Source: Zoroaster sp. YZ-2022 (Eukaryota; Echinodermata; Asteroidea; Forcipulatida; Zoroasteridae). From it: a DNA stretch of 64,000 nt. A program made the translations under genes and the position numbers. The first letter of the stretch is position 1. Every line of letters starts with the position of its first letter. The notes beneath the pieces are model-generated. The model was not told the DNA's origin and made no database searches. It worked only from the letters and a program-made list of their open reading frames with translations. Below are positions 24,501 through 32,229 of the stretch, piece by piece. The stretch is from positions 20,765,843 through 20,829,842 of the forward strand of contig CM055816.1 of assembly GCA_029582265.1 (NCBI GenBank), given 5' to 3'.

Positions 24501-27500
24501 GTTACTTGGTCTGTTGTACAGCGTCCTGTACGGAAGCCGGCCTGCTCAGGTGGATCCACAATGGGTTGGATACGATTGTATATTAGTCTCTCCATCACTT
24601 TGTAGATTATGCACAGTAGGCTTATTGTATAGCTGCCCGGGTCTTCGGCGGCCTTGTCCGGTTTGAGAATTCCCATTACTTTAGCATGTCTCCATATTTT
24701 TGGGATTTTCTGAACTTTGATACAGGTGCTGAAGTAATCTCAAAGCCATTCAGTGGATTTTGGTCCAAGATTTTTGACAAATTCTGGGTGAATATAGTCT
24801 GGTCTGTTTTAGGTAATGCTAATATTTCTAACCATGATGGCCCAGAAAATAAAATTACTTCCATGTTACATAATAACGAGGTAACATCAGTTAAAAACAG
24901 CCATTCTTAGATCCCCCTTTTGTTATACTCGGTTTAGATTAATGTGCATCAGTATGGAAGCAAACCATTCTTTTTGTTATATTTAAATGGTATCCACGAA
25001 GACCTGAACTTCTACTCAGTCATATATTTGTACGTGAAGTTTTTATTCTTACTTTGAGCGATTCGTTATGATGTGATATGTTTTATATTAGTAGAAATTT
25101 TATACCAGAGGGCCTTGGCCTTGAGGGTTAAGCCTTGGCCTTAACCTTAAGGCTTGAGGGTCAAAGCCTTTGCTCCAACACTGCTAGATATACCTTGGCA
25201 AGTACATGTACATGTATATCAACATGTAACCGGGGGAATATACAACCATGTCGGTTATATTATGGGACGCAACGTTAAAAGGAAATTTCCTTATTGTAGT
25301 TGTACGTTTTGTATCTTGTTTGCTTAATATTAGCTATGTAGTGTTATTATTGCCTTCTCATGTTACATTTAGGAATGTTCAGTCCGAGTTAAAAAAACGC
25401 GGTAAAGCTAGGGGGTCTTGCCACCACTGAGGGCTATAACACATACGTCCTTGTCTAGCCCTGTGGCAATTTTTGGGGGGTTGCAGCGGGTACGGCGATT
25501 TCAAGCCGAGCTGGCACTTGGCAACGTGCTGCTGGTGACGGCGGTTGCGAAGGCGAACGTCTGTCCAGTGAGCCTTAATCGTAGTTTCGTCTTTGTGTCA
25601 GGATGTTCTTCGACTATTACAGTACATGTCTGATACAGACCATCGTCCACCTGTTGATGACAGCTGAAGGTTGTTTTAGCCAGAGACAGGACTTTATCAT
25701 GGTGCCGAAATGGTGGGTCCGTGATCTGTAGACCTAGTGTCGCTGGTTTTTTGTTTGGACGTTTCATTTTGGTTGTAGTTTCCCTCGATTTGTGATTTCA
25801 TTAAAGTTCATTGGTCCACGGTATCCTTACTTGCATTCTGTGTATTATTCCTGGGTGTGCAAAAGCTCCGGTTACAAACATTTTGACTGATTTTAACTCT
25901 TGTAGTAGTAGGAGGGCTAAAACTAGTACTTGCTACCACTGTACAGAGGAACATGAAGCCAACCAATGCCCTCACAAATCATCCACTTGCTATAACTGCA
26001 AGAAAGTAGATCACATTGTCTGAGCATGTAGAATAAAGCGACAACAGAAACCTAAAACAGTAAAACTTGTTTCAACTACTGTCAGTGATGAGGAGGAACT
26101 TGATTTATACACAAAGAGTCATCATCAAAATTGGGCATACTTCTGGATATTCCGGTTGAGCACTCCAAGAATCCAGATGGAGTTGGGTACGGGGGCAGCT
26201 GTGACTATTGTATCAGACACAGTCTACCAAAAACACCTGAAGGCGTAGCCGCTACAGGATTCATCAGTGAAACTGCATACATACACTATGAATAACTTAA
26301 CACAAAGCAGTGTTTGCAGAGTATGGAAACCTTCAAGGATTTCACTGGTTCAGTGAGAATTCCCGAAGGAACGAAACCGATTTTCTATAAGGCACGGCCT
26401 GTCCCATATGCTTTGAGAGACAAAGTTGAACTTGAACTGAAACGATTACAAGATAATGGAGTAATATCTAAAGTAGATCGTAGTGAATGGCTTCTCCCAT
26501 TGTAGTAGTAGCCTGATAGAAAAAATAAATCCAAGCGTGTGGCACCGTATCACCCAGCCTCAAATGGAGCTGCTGAGCGTACTGTTCAAGTAGTAATTAC
26601 GAGAGCACTCATCAAGTTAATACTTGATCCTGATCTACGGAAATTGTCAATACATCATAAGTTGGCAAATTTTCTAATTTCGTATCGAAATACTCCACAT
26701 ACTATGACTGGTAGAACACCTGCTGTATTATTTTTGAAAAGACAGCCTAGGACTAGGTATCTTTACTGAAGCCCAATTTAGCTCAAACAGTTGACAAGAA
26801 GCAGGACAAGCAAAAATTGTACCATGATAATTAAGGCCGAGTGCAGGAACGAGAATTGCAAATTGATCAGAGAGTTTGTAGGTGGGTTGATAACGTTTAC
26901 ATGTATTTGTACACCAAAGGATCGGAGGCATGTTTTCAACAAGAATGAAAACGGGTATCCGGGTATCCGAACTTTCCTGATTTCGGGTATCCGGTTCCAA
27001 AAATATCCGAAAACGCACAGCCCTATATGACAGTTGACTTGCCACAGAAGTAGTTCGATTTTGTTTCTCACTTCCGAAAGCTGAAGACTTCCTAAAAAAA
27101 TTTCCATGGAATTTCTGACCCGACTGACAATCGATGATTTTTTTTTAATCACGATATATATATTTTTATCGCGATTTGCCGATATCCCGATAATTTGAAA
27201 AGTTCTCGATATCATAATCGAATAAAAAAAATATCGCAATATTCAATATTATTGCGTCATCGCCCAAGCCTAGTTCATGAACATATTTGGTACATATGTA
27301 CAACAATGGTAGAATTCATTTTGTACACATAGATCACATATTGGGTTCACAAGAAAAGGCAGTACCTAAAACCAGTAGCACCACAAGTCCATTAGTAGAT
27401 TTACAGATACCGGTTGTATATCCTGCGCAACTACTGCTTTACATACACTTTTCTTAAAGATATATCAGCAGTATTTGGGCCAATTTCAGGATTTCAGGAT

Positions 27501-28418
27501 TTGATGGTAAAAAATAGATTTAAATGTTTCATTGCTATTTTTCTGGGGCTAAGGAAGTTATAAGCTTTCATTTGAGACATTGAACGAAAAAAAATCCATC
27601 AAGGATTATTATCAGTAAATAAAACTCAAAATAATAAAATGTTGGCCCTGTTTTAATCCTCAGCTCGCACAAGGTGTGTGTGTAGTCTTCAGATTGGGTG
27701 TGTATAGTCTTCAGATTGGCCAGTGTGGCTGTCAATCAGAATCAAACACATTTAAATATCGCTTTTAAACAGTCTCCAACATCTGAATTTAAAAATGTTT
27801 TTGTTCATTTAATAAGATATTAATTTTAAAATTTGTTCGCTTTTTAAATTCTATTTTTAGAATCTCTTGAGCCAAACATAGGCAATATATTTTTTAAAGT
27901 GATATAGCACCCCAAGTAAGACATATATATATATAGATATATATATATATATAGATATATATATAGATATATATATAGATATATATATATATCTATATAT
28001 AGATATATATATAGATATATATATAGATATAGATATATATATAGATATATATATAGATATATATATAGATATATATATATATATAGATATATATATATAT
28101 ATATATAGATATATATATAGAATAGATAAATAAAACAAAATTAACAACCAATTGGTTGAATTGTAATATGTCCCAAATCCATTGCTTAAACTTACTTATT
28201 TGTCACTTGTTATAAAAGGGAAATAATTTCCTGTTTGAATTTAGGAAAGAGTTTCTCCAACATAATTATTTGTGGGGAAGATTGACAATGGCATCACAGT
28301 AAATTTGTCATTTTTGTCATTGGTACAGATTTGTGGACGACAGCAGAGGGTGTCTTCTGAAGGACACGGATCTTGGTCTTCTGCCGAGGACAGCCAGGAT
28401 GAATCTGTTGCATTGAAG
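15415..28418 (+). CDS. Immunoglobulin-superfamily single-pass membrane receptor (six exons, ends not found)
   Basis: The gene is assembled from six exons: 15415-15580, 16387-16587, 17220-17477, 17728-17943, 21729-21868 and 28329-28418. All have AG before and GT after. The first four junctions are phase 1, as is usual for Ig domains, and the fifth is phase 0. Exons 1-2 form a V-like Ig domain: cysteine in GVVSCPAL, tryptophan in AIYWYPG, then [11 protein letters not shown]. Exons 3-4 form a second Ig domain, with cysteines in [13 protein letters not shown] and [11 protein letters not shown] Thr/Pro stalk follows, then a membrane segment [19 protein letters not shown] and a Ser/acidic cytoplasmic tail. 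Likely role: cell-surface recognition or adhesion. The ligand is unknown. The signal-peptide exon and the 3' end are not identified. No ITIM or ITAM is visible in the tail seen. Introns 4 (3.8 kb) and 5 (6.5 kb) are packed with transposons. Confidence 0.8.
16387..16587 (+). CDS. Receptor exon: second half of V-like Ig domain
   Basis: The acceptor is CCCCCAACAG and the donor is GATAG/GTATGG. It has 67 codons and is phase 1 on both sides. It contains [19 protein letters not shown], the F and G strand signature D-x-A/G-x-Y-x-C of V-type domains. Confidence 0.85.
16650..17010. mobile_element. MITE family A, intronic copy with inserted tRNA-like piece
   Basis: TTAAAGGGACAATATCGTCA at the left is mirrored by GACGATACTGCCCCTTTAA at the right. 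Inside, AACACAGTGACTGAAAATTA occurs twice. A GACCGAGCGGTTTAGTGC A-box-like piece sits near 16825. Other copies or halves lie at 20479-20700, 44511-44719, 46131-46243, 48661-48726 and 58477-58536. Confidence 0.8.
17220..17477 (+). CDS. Receptor exon: first half of second Ig domain
   Basis: The acceptor is TCTTTGCAG and the donor is TCAG/GTACAC. It has 86 codons and is phase 1 on both sides. It opens [11 protein letters not shown] and contains [20 protein letters not shown] with the B-strand cysteine. Two further cysteines lie upstream ([13 protein letters not shown]), perhaps an extra disulfide. One N-glycosylation sequon (NLT) overlaps the B strand and another (NES) lies at the end. Confidence 0.8.
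17728..17943 (+). CDS. Receptor exon: second half of second Ig domain plus Thr/Pro stalk
   Basis: The acceptor is TTTCATCCATAG and the donor is ACAG/GTATTT. It has 72 codons and is phase 1 on both sides. [19 protein letters not shown] carries the F-strand cysteine. After VVIIRKEEH comes [20 protein letters not shown], a short O-glycosylation-type stalk. Confidence 0.8.
18014..18263. mobile_element. TTAA-flanked MITE (piggyBac-like target)
   Basis: TTAA at 18014-18017 and 18260-18263 bracket a 242-bp element. Its ends are CCAGTTCGCGTCGG and, inverted, CCGACGTGAACTGG (one mismatch). A TTAA duplication is the hallmark of piggyBac-type transposition. A longer relative with the same ends surrounds the Polinton (31624-41179). 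Confidence 0.75.
18405..19795 (+). repeat. Intron-internal duplications
   Basis: A block containing TTTAATAATG(C/T)GGTTGTCTTTG and GATGAGGC(A/G)TTAGCATTGTG appears at 18410-18610 and again at 19097-19305. A linked block with CCAATT(A/G)CTAAAATGA at 18990-19090 recurs at 19385-19470. Then a ~100-bp unit containing CCTCTACAGGGG and CACACGTGTACATTATATG is tandemly doubled at 19597-19795. All lie in receptor intron 4. Confidence 0.75.
19880..20160. other. Unassigned intronic sequence
   Basis: No gene, RNA or clear transposon end seen between the intron duplications and the palindrome. Confidence 0.4.
20163..20357. repeat. Near-perfect 88-bp-arm palindrome from Penelope terminal segments
   Basis: Arms 20168-20257 and about 20265-20356 are inverted copies, both containing ATCACTTCTTCCAAGAAGAG (or its complement) and ending ACACCATGTAATAATCTC. 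The layout is that of the Penelope terminal segment at 23320-23430: ACACCATGTAAxAATCTC, then a small hairpin, then a GGTTTGTTCTCAA strand, then (A/G)AA next to GACTAGTCTGC. The palindrome therefore looks like two such ends joined 5' to 5'. The centre is about 18 nt. Confidence 0.7.
20479..20700. mobile_element. MITE family A, second intronic copy
   Basis: The ends are TTAAATGGGCAGTATCGTTA and, inverted, GATCGTGATGATACTGTCCC. The interior shares AACAGGGCATGGAATC and its inverse with the other copies. Confidence 0.8.
20700..21720. repeat. Intronic short tandem repeats
   Basis: Three copies of a 14-bp unit ACTTACTAGGTATGA lie at 20748-20790. Three copies of a CTTCATGTACCCTCA-like unit lie at 21115-21165. 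A doubled block containing TGGGATGATCT lies at 21079 and 21320. The rest of the stretch shows nothing else. Confidence 0.6.
21729..21868 (+). CDS. Receptor exon: transmembrane segment
   Basis: The acceptor is GCTTTTTTCAG and the donor is GGAAG/GTATGT. It enters in phase 1 and leaves in phase 0. The juxtamembrane part is [18 protein letters not shown]. It is followed by a 19-residue hydrophobic helix beginning WIWIL, then basic [10 protein letters not shown], which fits the inside-positive rule for a type I protein. Confidence 0.8.
22145..22809 (+). pseudogene. Gypsy gag remnant
   Basis: It begins [20 protein letters not shown] and continues through a YLERLEQFF capsid-type helix, [19 protein letters not shown] and a frame change near 22360. 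[20 protein letters not shown] follows, then a second frame change near 22520 and [20 protein letters not shown]. This order is typical of metazoan Mag-type Gag capsid. The zinc knuckles that should follow at once are 3 kb away, beyond inserted DNA. Confidence 0.7.
23310..23460 (-). ncRNA. Best-preserved hammerhead-like motif (Penelope terminal segment)
   Basis: On minus, the strand CTC (23421-23423) precedes core CTGAGGA (23414-23420). A stem GATCAG/CTGATC with loop AGCATA follows, then GAAAC (23390-23394) and cleavage triplet GTC (23387-23389). GAG (23384-23386) follows and can pair with the CTC to form helix I. All invariant core bases of a type I hammerhead are present, with one extra unpaired C before helix II. 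Downstream lie AGTTCTTTTCAGAACT, a hairpin, and GGTGTCACCGCAATTAG, as in the 7.8-11.8 kb pair. No RT is attached, so it is a solo terminal fragment. Confidence 0.55.
23600..24690 (-). pseudogene. LINE ORF2 fragment (RT)
   Basis: On minus, [20 protein letters not shown] and [15 protein letters not shown] lie near 24510-24620, the entry to the RT domain. [17 protein letters not shown] and [20 protein letters not shown] lie near 23840-24030, the C-terminal part. Stops and frame changes fill the space between. TTTATTTATTTATC at 23590-23604 on plus would be the 3' tail of this minus-strand copy. The clade was not determined. Confidence 0.6.
25193..25800. other. Unassigned; one minus-strand open frame
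   Basis: A minus frame of 88 codons at 25501-25767 ([20 protein letters not shown] at its start) looks more protein-like than chance, but I do not recognise it. It may be part of another retroelement Gag. No splice or repeat context supports it as a host gene. Confidence 0.3.
26300..26935 (+). pseudogene. Gypsy pol remnant: RT start fused to integrase end
   Basis: RT entry from [20 protein letters not shown] to [12 protein letters not shown] (26356-26495) stops after SEWLLPL. About 30 bp later the integrase C-terminal part starts ([17 protein letters not shown], 26535 on) and runs to [20 protein letters not shown] near 26750. The catalytic RT, RNase H and two integrase acidic residues are missing. 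This is a deletion joint, not a functional fusion. Confidence 0.7.
26940..27262. mobile_element. Two MITE-like terminal fragments
   Basis: 26948-27025 repeats GGGTATCCGG-type words and ends, read on minus, as AGGGCTGTGCGTTTTCGG, a common hAT-like terminus. 27130-27262 is dense in ATCGCGAT and GATATCG words and ends, on minus, as CTAGGCTTGGGCGATGACG. That is another widespread non-autonomous DNA transposon end. Both interrupt the gypsy remnant. Confidence 0.45.
27925..28125. repeat. (ATATATAG)n microsatellite
   Basis: 200 bp of TA repeats punctuated by G or C every 8-14 bases (GATATATATA). Confidence 0.95.
28329..28418 (+). CDS. Receptor exon: cytoplasmic tail part
   Basis: The acceptor is TTGGTACAG and the donor is TTGAAG/GTACAA. 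It has 30 codons and is phase 0 on both sides, matching the upstream exon. The sequence is rich in Ser, Gln and acidic residues ([16 protein letters not shown]). Linkage to the receptor rests on phase, strand and splice sites, so it is less certain than the Ig exons. Confidence 0.6.
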
Positions 28419-28747
28419 GTACAAATTTCTCATTGTTTGCAAATGACAGCAGTTAATTTTTGTCAAGGTTAAGTGTTGAAATGTAAGGTCACCGTATTTA
28501 TCATTTTTGGATTGGTCCTGTACTTGGTCATCCAGAGTTGAGGGGGGGGGGGGGAGTGTTTGAAATATTTCTTAAACTTGAACATATACCTTTTTGCAAA
28601 TATGCACACATTTCCAAATTAATGTATTCTGGGTGTGTGTAGTCTTCATATTGGGTGTGCGTAGTCTTCAGATTGGGTGTGTATAGTCTTCAGATTGGCC
28701 AGTGTGGCTGTCAATCAGAATCAAACACATTTTAAATATCGCTTTTA

Positions 28748-28748
<1 letters not shown>

Positions 28749-28784
<36 letters not shown>

Positions 28785-28965
28785 GTGTACGTGTACGTGT
28801 ACGTGTACGTGTACGTACGTGTACGTGTACGTGTACGTGTACGTACGTGTACGTGTACGTACGTGTACGTGTACGTGTACGTACGTGTACGTGTACGTGT
28901 ACGTGTACGTGTACGTGTACGTGTACATATATATGTATATATGTGTATATGTATATATAAACGGT
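28749..28965. repeat. (TA)n-(GTACGT)n-(TA)n compound microsatellite
   Basis: (TA)n at 28750-28780 is followed by about 145 bp of strictly alternating purine-pyrimidine GTACGTGTACGT repeats, then TA-rich sequence. Long open frames reading YVYVYV or RTRTRT come from the repeat. Confidence 0.95.
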
Positions 28966-28981
28966 TCGCGAGCAAAGAAAA

Positions 28982-29054
28982 TTTGGCTGATGCCGGACTC
29001 GAACCCGCGACCTCTCGAACACTAGACGAGCGCTCTACCAACTGAGCTAACCAG
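28982..29054 (-). tRNA. tRNA-Thr(AGT)-like, SINE-embedded
   Basis: On minus, acceptor GGCTGGT pairs with ATCAGCC (one G-U). The A box is TTAGCTCAGTTGGTAGAGC. The anticodon loop CTAGTGT gives anticodon AGT. The B box is GGTTCGAGTCC. The T stem GCGGG/CCGGC has a central G-G mismatch and the anticodon stem ends with T-T. Because the flanks repeat with the body in three copies, it is more likely a SINE or tRNA pseudogene than a working gene. Confidence 0.55.
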
Positions 29055-29100
29055 CCCCTATGTTGGTGGGCGGTCCACTTATGCCAATTATCTATTGCTC

Positions 29101-29154
<54 letters not shown>

Positions 29155-29171
29155 CCGCCCACCAACATAGG

Positions 29172-29244
29172 GGCTGGTTAGCTCAGTTGGTAGAGCGCTC
29201 GTCTAGTATTCGAGAGGTCGCGGGTTCGAGTCCGGCATCAGCCA
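29172..29244 (+). tRNA. tRNA-Thr(AGT)-like, SINE-embedded
   Basis: Same fold as the inverted neighbour, with anticodon loop CTAGTAT. The acceptor GGCTGGT/ATCAGCC is intact. No oligo-T terminator follows directly beyond CCAATTTTTC. Confidence 0.55.
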
Positions 29245-29494
29245 ATTTTTCTTTGTTCGCGAACCGTTTATATAATATTTCAGGTCAGTTTCTCTATATA
29301 TAAATCTACTTTGTGTACAACCACATAAAAGGCTTGTGTCCCGTTTGTGTGATCCCCGCTACTGCCGTTACCCGGGTTGTTTGCATCTGACAGGGGCTTG
29401 ATCCCTGGCTACTCGGCAGATATGGTTTGGCCTCTGACCTGGCCCCATAGAGCAATAGATAATTGGCATAAGTGGACCGCCCACCAACATAGGG

Positions 29495-29567
29495 GCTGGT
29501 TAGCTCAGTTGGTAGAGCGCTCGTCTAGTATTCGAGAGGTCGCGGGTTCGAGTCCGGCATCAGGCAA
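29495..29567 (+). tRNA. tRNA-Thr(AGT)-like, damaged acceptor
   Basis: Third copy. The 3' acceptor strand reads ATCAGGC instead of ATCAGCC, breaking one pair. The flanks match the other two, including AGTGGACCGCCCACCAACAT upstream. Confidence 0.5.
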
Positions 29568-29639
29568 TTTTTTTTGGTTCGCGAACCGTTTATATTATAT
29601 ATATATACATATATTTAAATGTAGCGGTCTATCTTTTGT

Positions 29640-29643
29640 AGTG

Positions 29644-29695
<52 letters not shown>
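29640..29695. repeat. (TA)n microsatellite
   Basis: About 45 bp of uninterrupted TA beside the end of the minus-strand Penelope element. Confidence 0.95.
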
Positions 29696-29710
29696 TAAAT
29701 CGGGAGGGTG

Positions 29711-29750
29711 GCCTTAGCTTTCGATCCAATCCGGACCTTCATCAGAGGCT
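29711..29750 (-). ncRNA. Hammerhead-like motif of the second Penelope family
   Basis: On minus, helix I strand GCCT is followed by core CTGATGA, a bulged A, stem GGTCC/GGATC, GAAA, the short palindrome AGCT, cleavage triplet CTA and then AGGC, which pairs with GCCT. The same extra unpaired base before helix II is seen in the other family, so it may be a feature of these ribozymes. Confidence 0.5.
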
Positions 29751-29904
29751 TTGACAAAGTACAACATAAAAACTCATCCATTTATAGGGAAAGGGAAAGC
29801 AGAGGATCATGGGGCGGGCTCCAAAAGAGGCGGGAAAATAGTGACCAATTAAAGATAAGCATCAGTCGAGAAAAAGCCAATAGGAGTATCAGAAGTGAAC
29901 AAAA

Positions 29905-30330
29905 GGGGGATTATTGAGCCACACAATAAGTAGATGTGGCAGCTTATGGTGAAGCTAGGGTAAAAAAGGGATTATTGAGCCACACAATAGGTAGAGGTGG
30001 CAGCTTGTAGTGAAGGACAATAGGACAATACACAAAGGGATACGACAACAAAGAAGGGGGGTTTTTGAGCCTTACAAATTGAGGAGTTGATGTGTGGGTG
30101 TAAATAGCTCAATTAAAATAGTTCTATGAGAGACAGTTTGAAAAAATGTAAAAGTATACAAGCAACTGGTTAAAGCAAATACCTAGAAATGGAACAGGTT
30201 GGGACAAAGACCTGAAAAGTAACAGGTTTAAACAAATACCTGAAAATAGAATAAAGATTAAAACAAATACCTGAAAAATGAAAGGTTGCAACAAATACCT
30301 GGGAATAGGTAAAGGTACCTGGATTATTTA
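29905..30330. repeat. Short direct repeats in Penelope 3' region
   Basis: GGGATTATTGAGCCACACAA with a GTGGCAGCTT tail occurs twice (29908-29961, 29967-30019), with a third degraded GTTTTTGAGCCTTACAA. At 30165-30330 a ~35-bp unit with AACAAATACCTGAAAA occurs four to five times. Confidence 0.75.
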
Positions 30331-30899
30331 CCTGTGTTGGTATTGAGGCCATAGGGTTGTAGTGTTTTCAGTTGATGTATCCAGTGTGACTCCCTAAGTT
30401 TGCGATGTGTATCATTGCTAGTGCAGGCTTCAATTACAATGAGTTCAACATCATTAATGCTATGATTAGGGCTGTTAAAATGGATAGCCACAGGGTAGGG
30501 TTTTTTAGTTTTCACAGAGGAAACATGGTTGGCAAAGCGGAGACACAATTTGGTCTTTGTCTCCCCTACATATTGTATACCACATCTTTTACATGAGATT
30601 ACATATATAACATTAGGTGTGTCACACTGGGATTTAGTTCTGATTGTGTAGGTGAGACCAGTACTGTGGCTTTTCACCTTCTGAGCAGGTTTGAGATACA
30701 AACAGGTTTTGCATCTCGAGCGGTTACACTTGGAGCACCCCTGTGGTGATTCATGATCAGTGACGTTAAGGTCACTGTTGGTGCTAGGGAGCCTAGCCTG
30801 AACCAATATATCACCAAGGTTACGGGGGCGACGGAAAGAAATTAAAGGGGGCTCAGGGATGGCTGAGCGTAACCTGTCGGAGGAGTGTAAAATAGTCAT
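30324..30899 (-). pseudogene. Penelope-like GIY-YIG endonuclease domain
   Basis: An open frame of 191 codons. A cysteine-rich linker GCSKCNRSRCKTC (near residues 55-67), the conserved Penelope zinc-finger-like element, precedes IYVISCKRCGIQYVGETKTK, the GIY-YIG core. LRFANH follows and then a tail with SHWIHQLKTLQPYGLN. The nuclease nicks target DNA for priming in active members. Undamaged over its own length. Confidence 0.8.
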
Positions 30900-30907
30900 G
30901 TTGTCAT

Positions 30908-31474
30908 TTACGATAGATGAAAGTCTGGGTAATCTGGGGTGATAAGTCGACCAGGGGACTCTGTTAGAAGGGTTTTCTTGTTACCCTGGGTAGCCAAGAG
31001 GGTGCTACGGGGGGTACAGAGGGCCCTGTTGATGGCTAGTTGGACTCTGCGTTTGCTATGGCCCTGGGATACAAGGTGTTGCGTCAGCTCAGACGACCGT
31101 TTCCTGTATAAGGTATCGGTGGAACAGATACGTCTTATACGGAGCGCTTGACTGTAGGCGATGGCCTCTTTGCAGTGCTTGGGGTGGCAGCTGTCAGAAA
31201 GCAGGTATTGATGAGTGTCGGTGGGTTTACAATAGACATCAGTCGAGATGCCATGGGGGGATTTGTTGATGGTGACGTCTAGGAAGTTCACGCTATTGGT
31301 AGAGTAGTTAGCAGTGAACTTGATGGTGGCGTGGAATGAATTAATGTAGTTGATGAATTCACCTAGGCTATCTTGGCCACCACACCAAATGCATAATATA
31401 TCGTCAATAAATCTCCACCATACTAGAGGACGGTGGGGGGCAGAAGATAGCAATCTATCTTCAAGGTCAGACAT
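30908..31474 (-). pseudogene. Penelope-like reverse transcriptase, C-terminal half
   Basis: An open frame of 188 codons contains VWWRFIDDILCIWCGG (RT motif C, with IDD in the catalytic position), then IKFTANYSTNSVNFLDVTIN, DVYCKPTDTHQYL, and HPKHCKEAIAYSQALRIRRI. This block order is typical of Penelope RT after the palm. The frame is intact but lacks everything upstream of motif C. It is separated from the nuclease part by one stop and frame change at 30900-30908, so the two were originally one protein. Confidence 0.8.
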
Positions 31475-31486
31475 AAACAGATTAGC

Positions 31487-31619
31487 CAGGGTTCGTACGG
31501 GTCATGGAAAACCTGGAAAGTCAGGGAATTTTGTTTTTGCATTTTCCAGGCCTTGAAAGTCATGGAAAAGGGTAAACTTCTTTAAAAGTCGTGGAAAGTC
31601 ATGGAATTTTTAAAACTTA
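31487..31619. mobile_element. hAT-like MITE end
   Basis: It starts CAGGGTTCGTACGGGTCATG and continues with GGAAAACCTGGAAAGTCAGG and further CATGGAA-type words. This terminus is widespread in non-autonomous hAT elements. The far end was not found; it runs into the TTAA element at 31620. Confidence 0.6.
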
Positions 31620-32229
31620 TTAAAACCAGTTCGCGTCGGAGGCCGTGTACACACGCAATTTTTTTTTCGCACCGCGGATCGGAGAGCGTCTAAACACGCC
31701 ATAGGAAACTCGGGAATATTTGTATGCAAGCTCGGTTGACGTGATAACGAGCCACGTGCGTAAAGTGACGTGCACTGAAGGCGTGACCACACGCTGTGGA
31801 AGCTTCCATTGTCCTTTCGGGTGACGTGAAAACACGCCATTTTGGCAGTGCTCGTGCTTCGGTTGACGTTATTGTGCAACTCTTGTTCGGCACAAGAGCG
31901 GGGGCCGTGTAAACCTGTTCCACACCTTTGTCTTTGTCTCCATTGAAATCTGTAAAGCTGCGGTATACGAAGATTTCTATAAACCAATTACCGTGCATCA
32001 TTGTCCCATTGTTACTCGGTACCACACCACTCGGATAATGGGAAGGAATCCTTCCTCCATGCTTGGTTGACGTGTAAATACGAAGAAGAATTCTTTCGAG
32101 GGCTCGGTGGACTTCTAAAGACGCAACACCAAATACGCCCTCCTGGCTATAATTCCCACGGGAAACTCGCCAATTTATCTGCTAATAAGCTAAATGGGGG
32201 TGTCTCGTCTTAGTTTCATTGACGTAACC

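Larger units (their letters stand above)
23039..25183. mobile_element. 2.1-kb insertion with 8-9 bp target duplication
   Basis: CTAGATAT(A) stands at 23031-23039 and again at 25184-25192. Inside both edges lie runs built from GCCTTGGCCTTGAGGG and CCTTAAGGCTTGAGGG (23060-23170 and 25108-25172). The right end reads inwards as CAGTGTTGGAGC and the left as AAGTGATGTAG. These are weakly matching termini that with an 8-bp duplication would suit a hAT-type element. It carries a Penelope terminal fragment and a LINE fragment as later passengers. Confidence 0.5.
21949..27440 (+). mobile_element. Decayed Ty3/gypsy (Mag-like) LTR retrotransposon with nested insertions
   Basis: A TGGCGATGAGGATGGGAT stretch near 22067, common just after the 5' LTR of invertebrate gypsy elements, precedes gag at 22145. 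Gag is followed by a later block with two zinc knuckles ([13 protein letters not shown] near 25935). A degraded protease [14 protein letters not shown] lies near 26194. RT entry [19 protein letters not shown] lies near 26371. The integrase tail [18 protein letters not shown] lies near 26541, with a final part at 27300-27440. Most of RT, RNase H and the integrase core are deleted. A 2.1-kb insertion splits gag from the zinc knuckles, and a MITE-like block at 26940-27262 splits the end. A 5' LTR candidate starts TGTTGTTGGG at 21949. No 3' LTR was found. Confidence 0.65.
27663..28750 (+). repeat. ~105-bp direct repeat pair
   Basis: A block with TAGTCTTCAGATTGG, GGCCAGTGTGGCTGTCAATC and TTTAAATATCGCTTTTAAAC lies at 27670-27772 and again at 28632-28750. 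The word GTGTGTAGTCTTCA is itself repeated two or three times at the start of each. The last receptor exon seen lies between the copies. Confidence 0.8.
28957..29280. repeat. Palindrome of two tRNA-like SINE copies around (TA)n
   Basis: The arms 28961-29072 and 29155-29271 are inverted copies: ACGGTTCGCGAGCAAAGAAA on one side and TTCTTTGTTCGCGAACCGTT on the other. Each contains a full tRNA-like body and CCGCCCACCAACATAGG. About 80 bp of mostly (TA)n separates them. The third copy at 29437-29592 is in plus orientation. Confidence 0.85.
29697..31486 (-). mobile_element. Penelope-like element, second family, 5'-truncated
   Basis: A minus-strand element with RT (31474-30908), GIY-YIG nuclease (30899-30324), a 3' region with short repeats and a hammerhead-like motif at 29711-29750 next to (TA)n. 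It breaks off at 31487, where a hAT-like MITE end begins. It differs clearly from the 7.8-11.8 kb family in sequence. An insertion into (TA)n would suit its right edge. Confidence 0.75.

Noticed and set aside
27857..28147. Open frame rich in Ile-Tyr-Ser
   Set aside because: It is a translation of (ATATATAG)n.
28668..29045. Open frames of VYVYVY or RTRTRT type
   Set aside because: Translations of the GTACGT microsatellite and the tRNA-like SINE.
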